DNA from: Sulfolobaceae archaeon | GTDB taxonomy: Archaea > Thermoproteota > Thermoprotei_A > Sulfolobales > Sulfolobaceae | Direction: 5' to 3' | DNA length: 48,668 nt | NCBI GenBank assembly: GCA_028277025.1 | Contig: JAPYVG010000011.1 | Span: 1 to 48,668 of the forward strand | Part shown: piece after piece, positions 44,739 to 48,668 of the stretch | How positions within the stretch are numbered: the stretch's first letter is position 1 | Layout: each line of letters begins with the position of its first letter | The notes under the pieces: model-generated | Database searches by the model: none | The model's input: only the letters and a program-made list of their open reading frames with translations | What the model was told of the DNA's origin: nothing | Program-made: the position numbers and the translations under genes

Positions 44739-44833
44739 ACAATTAAACATTTCTCTCCTTAGCTGAGCTTCATCTTCTCAAAATTCTTGCTCATGGATTG
44801 TTTAAAAGATTCTGATATAATCAATTTTTGATT

Positions 44834-45373
44834 ATGACAAAAGAGTTAGGCGTTAAGAGGATTGAAATTTATACTAATCTCCTTGAATTTAGATCCTCGA
44901 TCTCCTCTTATTATATTGTTAGCAAAATAGATAATTGGGTTAAGATAAGGGGGGTAGAAGGTGAGTATTACTATAGAATATTTGGGAACTATGCTGTCTT
45001 AGTTTCTGATAATTTCCCATTAAATAAGTTGATGGGCTTAGAGAAGATAGACATTAACAAACTTTTCGAACTCTTACAAAAACCTGGCGATGTGAGATAC
45101 GTTTTATCTCTGGATCTAATAGACGACTGGCTAATGACTACTGTAGAGAATTGTTTAGACATTTTCCCAGGTTATGATTTGGTTAATGATATTGTTTCAG
45201 ATTTTCAATTCGATACTATAGAGGAATGCTTAGTAATAAAAGCTAGGGCAGATAATGTTGTTGAGGGTATAAATAATATCATTAAAGGCATGGAATTATA
45301 CTATAAAATCGTAAAGGAACAAGAGGATCTAGCAGTTAAGATCGCTGAGAGGTTTGTCAAAGACAAGAATTGA
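44834..45373 (+). CDS. Protein of unknown function
   Basis: 179 residues from ATG 44834 (TTG 44828 is possible). Soluble, alpha/beta; begins MTKELGVKRIEIYTNLLEF, contains GEYYYRIFGNYAVLVSDNFP and a Cys-containing helix DDWLMTTVENCLDIFPGYD, and ends in a long charged helix (KEQEDLAVKIAERFVKDKN). I recognise no family. It sits between the small IS607 element and the split doxD gene and does not resemble transposon genes. Confidence 0.72.
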   Translation: MTKELGVKRIEIYTNLLEFRSSISSYYIVSKIDNWVKIRGVEGEYYYRIFGNYAVLVSDNFPLNKLMGLEKIDINKLFELLQKPGDVRYVLSLDLIDDWLMTTVENCLDIFPGYDLVNDIVSDFQFDTIEECLVIKARADNVVEGINNIIKGMELYYKIVKEQEDLAVKIAERFVKDKN

Positions 45374-45636
45374 TTTTCCACTATGGGTGGGTTAGTTAAT
45401 TTTAAAATATAAAGAACTAAAGATTAAACTTCTTTACTAGTTCATTTATTTTAATTTACTAACTTAAACTGATGATTAGAATCAGGAAAGTTAATTTTTC
45501 TTTTAAAATAAAGTAATTAGTTGATTAAATTGTTTTATGATTATAAAAAATTGTAAGGTAATAAATATTAATTAACTTTTTATAAGATAAATTTATAAAA
45601 TAAAATACAAATTAAAAGATTGGTTAATTGAAAGTC

Positions 45637-45755
45637 ATGGCAAAAGTTAGCTTTAATGAGGGTAATTCCACTAGGCTAGAATATATATGGCCTATTCGTT
45701 TTGCTGTGGGCTGGATGTTTTTAGATGGTGGTTTAAGAAAAGCAGTCTTGAAGCC
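45637..45755 (+). pseudogene. doxD: doxD, 5' part (split by IS607)
   Basis: First 39 codons and two bases of codon 40: [20 protein letters not shown], then [19 protein letters not shown]. This is the start of DoxD, the membrane subunit of thiosulfate:quinone oxidoreductase, which oxidises thiosulfate to tetrathionate and reduces caldariellaquinone. The IS element begins right after CC of codon 40; the codon is completed by A at 47687. The 263 bases upstream are very AT-rich and hold only promoter-like T/A tracts (for example TTATAAAATAAAATAC near 45594-45609). Confidence 0.9.
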
Positions 45756-45785
45756 GTAGTCAACAGTTTTCGATAAACCGTGAAG

Positions 45786-45793
45786 TTTATATA
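45786..45793 (+). promoter_or_regulatory. TATA box in the IS607 left end
   Basis: TTTATATA, centred about 27 bases before ATG 45817 of tnpA, so a leaderless transcript. The same promoter is kept in the small element (44495-44502). Confidence 0.6.
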
Positions 45794-45816
45794 CTTTGTA
45801 TGTGAGTTTAACTACA

Positions 45817-46401
45817 ATGCTTAAACCTAAGGAAGTATGCCAAAAACTAGGAATATCATACCGCACACTACAGAGCTATGTTAAAAAAGGTTACATAAAA
45901 CCCGTGATACTACAGAGTGGAAAATGGAGGTTCAAAGAAGAGGACGTAGAAAAACTCATGGGGATTGTTAGAAAGAGGAAAGTAGTATTATACGCTAGAG
46001 TATCATCAAACAAACAGAAAGACGACTTGATAAACCAAGTTAAGTACCTAGAGGAAAACGTCAAAGACTACGACCAAGTGATAACTGACGTTGGATCTTC
46101 ATTAAACATGAAGAGAAAAGGGTTCCTCAAGCTATTGAGAATGATACTAAACAACGAAGTATCGAAAGTTGTCATAGCCTACCCAGACAGACTAGTTAGG
46201 TTCGGCTTTGAAATAATTGAGGAAATATGCAAAGCACACAACTGCGAGCTCGTGGTATTAAATAAGGAGGACAAAACCCCCGAGCAAGAGCTAATAGAAG
46301 ACTTAATCTCTATATTGGTATCATTCAGTGGAAAGTTGTATGAAATGAGGAGTCACAAATATGAGAAGGTGAAGAAATGTGTCGAAGAACTTAAGGCTTA
46401 A
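45817..46401 (+). CDS. tnpA: IS607-type serine recombinase (TnpA)
   Basis: 194 residues from ATG 45817; the TATA spacing excludes the upstream TTG 45796. The N-terminal MerR-like helix-turn-helix (1 to about 48; KPKEVCQKLGISYRTLQSYV, GKWRFKEEDVEKL) precedes the catalytic domain, the reverse of ordinary resolvases and typical of IS607. The nucleophile is Ser63 or Ser64 in VVLYARVSSNKQKDDL, and DRLVRFGFEIIEEICKAHNC carries the conserved Arg residues. It looks intact and overlaps tnpB by 23 bases. Confidence 0.93.
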   Translation: MLKPKEVCQKLGISYRTLQSYVKKGYIKPVILQSGKWRFKEEDVEKLMGIVRKRKVVLYARVSSNKQKDDLINQVKYLEENVKDYDQVITDVGSSLNMKRKGFLKLLRMILNNEVSKVVIAYPDRLVRFGFEIIEEICKAHNCELVVLNKEDKTPEQELIEDLISILVSFSGKLYEMRSHKYEKVKKCVEELKA

Positions 46402-47674
46402 TGACTTTCAACCACAAGAGGAATACGTCTACCTAACTTACTCCCTAAAGAACGATAAGAAGGAGGAGAGCAAGATATTACTAGAGAACTATAAACACCT
46501 ACTACAGAAGGCTTTAGACTGGTTATGGGAGAGGACTAAGATAGAGAGGAAGGAAGTGAAAGGTAAGAAAGCCACTAAGATCAAAATAACCCTGCCTAAA
46601 AAGAAGGAGGTTTACAAGACGTTGAGAAACGAGCTTGAGAAGATTAACAATCTAGCTTCCCATTATGTTGACAAGGCTATAAATGATGCTTACTCAATAT
46701 TAAAGGGGTGGAAGAGGAGGGCTGAAAAAGGGCAAGCGTCACTGAGGAAACCTAGATTGAAGAAGGTTTACGTTAGGGTAAAGTCGACACTTAGAAAGGT
46801 TGAGGGCGAAGAAGTTAGGATTACAGTAAGACCTTACGAGTATATTACCTTCTCTTGGTCTCGCACTTGGTTTTCAAGGAGGGTTGAAGGACTTGAGTTG
46901 GGTGAGCCCATAATTAAGGAGGATAAAGTTCACCTACCATTCCGTTATAAATTACCTTGGTTTACTCCCCTAGATTTCCTAGCAATTGATAGTAACTTGT
47001 ACACATTAGACGCTTACGATGGTGATAAGTTCGTCACTTTCTCAATCAAGGAGTTGTACAGTCTAAAATTCGGTATGGAGTTGAAGAGGAGTAAAATACA
47101 GTCTTTTGCTTCAAAGCACGGTAGGAAGGGGAAGGAGTTGATGGAGAAGTATTCTCATAGGGAGAGGAACCGCGTGCTGGATTACGTTCACAAGTTCGTG
47201 AACAAGTTGCTGGAAATGTATCCTGTGACAATGTTTGCTGTTGAGAAGTTGAATAAGCAGTCAATGTTCCAAGACGCTGATGACAAGCTGTCTAAGAGGA
47301 TTTCAAGGACTGTGTGGAGGACTATACACCGCGTGCTTAAATATAAGGCTCCCTTATACGGTTCTTTCGTTAAGGAGGTGAGCCCGCACCTCACTTCCAA
47401 GTCCTGCCCCAGATGTGGATGGGTTTCCCGAAAGGTCGGCAGGACTTTTCACTGCGAGAGGTGCGGGTTCACTCTAGATAGGCAACTAAACGCATCTCTA
47501 AATATATACCTCAAGATGTGCGGGTTTCCCCACCTCTTTTTTACTCCCACTGGGAGTAGGTGGGTTGGGGTTATCCCGCTAAAGGGGCGGAGGGGTATGA
47601 ACGGGGCAATGCCCCGTGACTCTGGTGAAGCCCAAGGGCTGAGAATTGAATACAAATTCATGAAAATTCAATGA
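46379..47674 (+). CDS. tnpB: RNA-guided nuclease TnpB
   Basis: 431 residues, GTG start overlapping tnpA. RuvC-like nuclease with all three acidic residues: Asp204 ([14 protein letters not shown]), Glu289 ([13 protein letters not shown]), Asp367 ([14 protein letters not shown]). A zinc ribbon lies between the last two (CPRCG, Cys343/346; CERCG, Cys359/362). TnpB with its omega RNA cuts DNA matching the guide next to a transposon-associated motif and so favours retention of the element. It is not needed for transposition. The last roughly 55 codons (from MCGFPHLF) overlap the predicted omega RNA. Full length and probably active. Confidence 0.93.
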   Translation: MSKNLRLNDFQPQEEYVYLTYSLKNDKKEESKILLENYKHLLQKALDWLWERTKIERKEVKGKKATKIKITLPKKKEVYKTLRNELEKINNLASHYVDKAINDAYSILKGWKRRAEKGQASLRKPRLKKVYVRVKSTLRKVEGEEVRITVRPYEYITFSWSRTWFSRRVEGLELGEPIIKEDKVHLPFRYKLPWFTPLDFLAIDSNLYTLDAYDGDKFVTFSIKELYSLKFGMELKRSKIQSFASKHGRKGKELMEKYSHRERNRVLDYVHKFVNKLLEMYPVTMFAVEKLNKQSMFQDADDKLSKRISRTVWRTIHRVLKYKAPLYGSFVKEVSPHLTSKSCPRCGWVSRKVGRTFHCERCGFTLDRQLNASLNIYLKMCGFPHLFFTPTGSRWVGVIPLKGRRGMNGAMPRDSGEAQGLRIEYKFMKIQ

Positions 47675-47686
47675 AGCCCAAACCCC
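47514..47686 (+). ncRNA. Predicted TnpB guide (omega) RNA scaffold of the full element
   Basis: Overlaps the end of tnpB and the right end. Stems: GCGGG (47520-47524) with CCCGC (47575-47579); CCCACCT (47529-47535) with AGGTGGG (47558-47564) enclosing ACTCCC/GGGAGT (47543-47548 / 47552-47557); CGGGGCAATGCCCCG (47602-47616). The guide would be the flanking doxD sequence starting near 47687 (GCTAAATTAGACC). Confidence 0.62.
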
Positions 47687-48110
47687 AGCTAAATTAGACC
47701 CTAATTTAGCATCCTTCGTAGGAGGAAAACTGGTTAACTTCTTACCTCATGCCGGTCCTTTTAAGCCCTTCCTTTTAATGACGTTAGAGAACCGCTCCCT
47801 TGACGTTACTTTCCTGACGGTCTTCAGTTATGTAGAGATAATTGTAGGTATATTGATAGTTGTTGGTTTATTAACTAGATTAGCAGCTTTAGGAGCTTTA
47901 GCCATGTCTGTTGGTTTTGCCCCAGCATACTGGTTGGGATCTACATGCGAAGATGAGTGGCAGATAGGTTCTTTACTGACTGCCGGATCGGTTGTGTTAA
48001 TGTTAACGGCTTCGGGTAGAGTTTGGGGATTGGACTACTTCCTCTATAAGAAATTTGGTGATAGACCTTTAGCTAATGTGCCAATACTCAAATGGATTAA
48101 ATTATGGTGA
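47687..48110 (+). pseudogene. doxD: doxD, 3' part (split by IS607)
   Basis: Codons 40 (last base) to the TGA at 48108-48110. It reads [31 protein letters not shown], then membrane helices with [20 protein letters not shown] and [20 protein letters not shown]. Joined to 45637-45755 it gives a continuous 180-residue DoxD, the normal size. A start inside (for example TTG or ATG near 47778) could give a 110-residue product without the first helix, but that is unlikely to be active. Confidence 0.9.
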
Positions 48111-48601
48111 TCAGCTTGGAGAAGGTTTTTATAATAGGTTTAGTTTTCAGTATCTTAGTTGCTGGTTGGATTCTAGCGACTGGACAGTGGGCTTATGGTA
48201 ATGTATTGGGGCCATTATTCAATAATTCAAAGCTTCCTAAGTTAAACATTACTTACATTAACGCATATAATACTCCGCAAGGCTTGTGCCTTATAATGAA
48301 TATTACTGACATTGATGGTCCAGATGCTTATCCTGCATCAGCCCCTCTAATGGAAATATATAATTCAACCTGGCATATATTCCTTAACTCTTCAGAAATC
48401 TCCAACGACACTGTAAAAATAATTCAAGCACCGTGGAATGCTAATAAGAAAGATAAGGTAAACTGGTACTCGGGTTTTGTTATAATTTTAGGTAGTGAGG
48501 GTCAGTTCCACTTACTAATTAAGGGACTTCACTTATCTCCGGGCCCTAGACCCCAAATTCATCACCCCGAAAATAATTCAAGGGAGTTAAAAAGTGAATA
48601 A
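48104..48601 (+). CDS. doxA: Thiosulfate:quinone oxidoreductase small subunit DoxA
   Basis: 165 residues. One N-terminal membrane helix (about 7-27, [19 protein letters not shown]) and an outer beta domain with sequons (NITY, NITD, NSTW, NSSE). It overlaps doxD by 7 bases, the usual doxDA arrangement. DoxA pairs with DoxD in the membrane enzyme that moves electrons from thiosulfate to quinone. The gene is intact, but its partner is interrupted upstream, so transcription and coupled translation may be affected. Confidence 0.9.
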   Translation: MVISLEKVFIIGLVFSILVAGWILATGQWAYGNVLGPLFNNSKLPKLNITYINAYNTPQGLCLIMNITDIDGPDAYPASAPLMEIYNSTWHIFLNSSEISNDTVKIIQAPWNANKKDKVNWYSGFVIILGSEGQFHLLIKGLHLSPGPRPQIHHPENNSRELKSE

Positions 48602-48668
48602 AATAATTTAACTAAATATTCTTGCAAAATAGTAATATTATCTTGCAAGAGCAAGATAGTTAGGAGTA

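Larger units (their letters stand above)
44002..44755 (+). repeat. Repeat R1, copy B, interrupted by two elements
   Basis: Same orientation as copy A. Segment 1 (44002 to about 44160) matches copy A up to TGTTTCCCT. Repeat R2 follows (44163-44412). Segment 2 (about 44405-44464: CAGCCC, GAATGTGTATGACC, GAATTAAAAGTTACG) resumes the match. Then the 274-bp IS607 derivative (44465-44738). A short match after it (CCAC then TAAACA against CCAC then TAAACA in copy A) suggests the final part. R1 is therefore the oldest layer, with R2 and the IS607 derivative inserted into it. Confidence 0.62.
45756..47686 (+). mobile_element. IS607-family insertion sequence, full length
   Basis: About 1,931 bp with two overlapping genes, a serine recombinase (tnpA) and tnpB, the IS607 arrangement known in Sulfolobales (for example ISC1904-type elements). 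No terminal inverted repeats and no target duplication are seen, as expected for IS607. The ends are defined by the doxD reading frame: joining 45755 to 47687 gives an uninterrupted DoxD. CC lies at the left junction and CCCC at the right end, in keeping with a shared GG/CC dinucleotide at the crossover. A 274-bp derivative lies 1 kb upstream. Confidence 0.92.

Noticed and set aside
47046..47661. Reverse-strand open frames opposite tnpB
   Set aside because: They are shadows of a well-supported gene with all catalytic residues.
1..48668. CRISPR array
   Set aside because: No regularly spaced short direct repeats with unique spacers were seen anywhere in the window.

Overview
The window is chromosomal DNA of a thermoacidophilic crenarchaeon of the order Sulfolobales. 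The markers are the SlaA/SlaB S-layer pair, thermopsin, the sulfur-oxidation pair doxD/doxA, an SSV-type integrase fragment at a tRNA gene, leaderless genes with a TATA box about 25 bases before the start codon, low G+C, and C/D-box sRNAs tucked into 3' ends of genes. The doxDA pair fits Acidianus, Sulfurisphaera or a Saccharolobus relative; I cannot fix the genus from sequence alone.

Layout. 1-4.9 kb: S-layer (slaA without its 5' end, then slaB). 4.9-5.9 kb: decayed mobile DNA ending in the N-terminal fragment of an SSV-type integrase that reads into tRNA-Gly(CCC). 6.2-24.4 kb: housekeeping genes. These include a two-gene glutamate synthase, a CbiG-like/BtuF-like pair, citramalate synthase, a UbiA prenyltransferase, a tandem GGCT-like protein, NfeD, a thermopsin-like protease, a slipin, ThiN, PadR, an SQR-like flavoprotein, a DUF364-type protein, a thioredoxin/helical-toroid protein, a small zinc-binding protein and ThyX. 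24.5-33.8 kb: complex I operon nuoA-C-D-H-I-J-K-(M+L fusion)-N, with no nuoB, E, F or G here. 33.8-38.4 kb: inositol-phosphate synthase, thiI and a large surface-anchored protein with duplicated domains. 39-48.6 kb: an accessory region with three MFS genes (one broken), tRNA-Asn with an intron, a DsrE-like protein, three kinds of repeat element and an IS607-family transposon (serine recombinase plus TnpB) that splits doxD. doxA follows intact.

The most striking part is 44.0-47.7 kb. A 274-bp non-autonomous relative of the IS607 element keeps only the left-end promoter (about 42 bp) and the right end that should encode the TnpB guide RNA (omega RNA). It has discarded both proteins. The right ends of the two elements carry different but equally well-paired hairpins at the same place, which suggests selection on RNA structure. 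The full-length element lies 1 kb away inside doxD, in exact reading register, so precise excision would restore a 180-residue DoxD. One TnpB could therefore serve two guide RNAs with different guides. The small element itself sits in a repeat copy (R1) that has also received another inserted repeat (R2), so the order of insertions can be read from the nesting.

Three C/D-box sRNA genes, an operator-like inverted repeat in front of the broken MFS gene, and a TATA box enclosed by a palindrome in front of the integrase fragment are further elements that protein annotation alone would miss.
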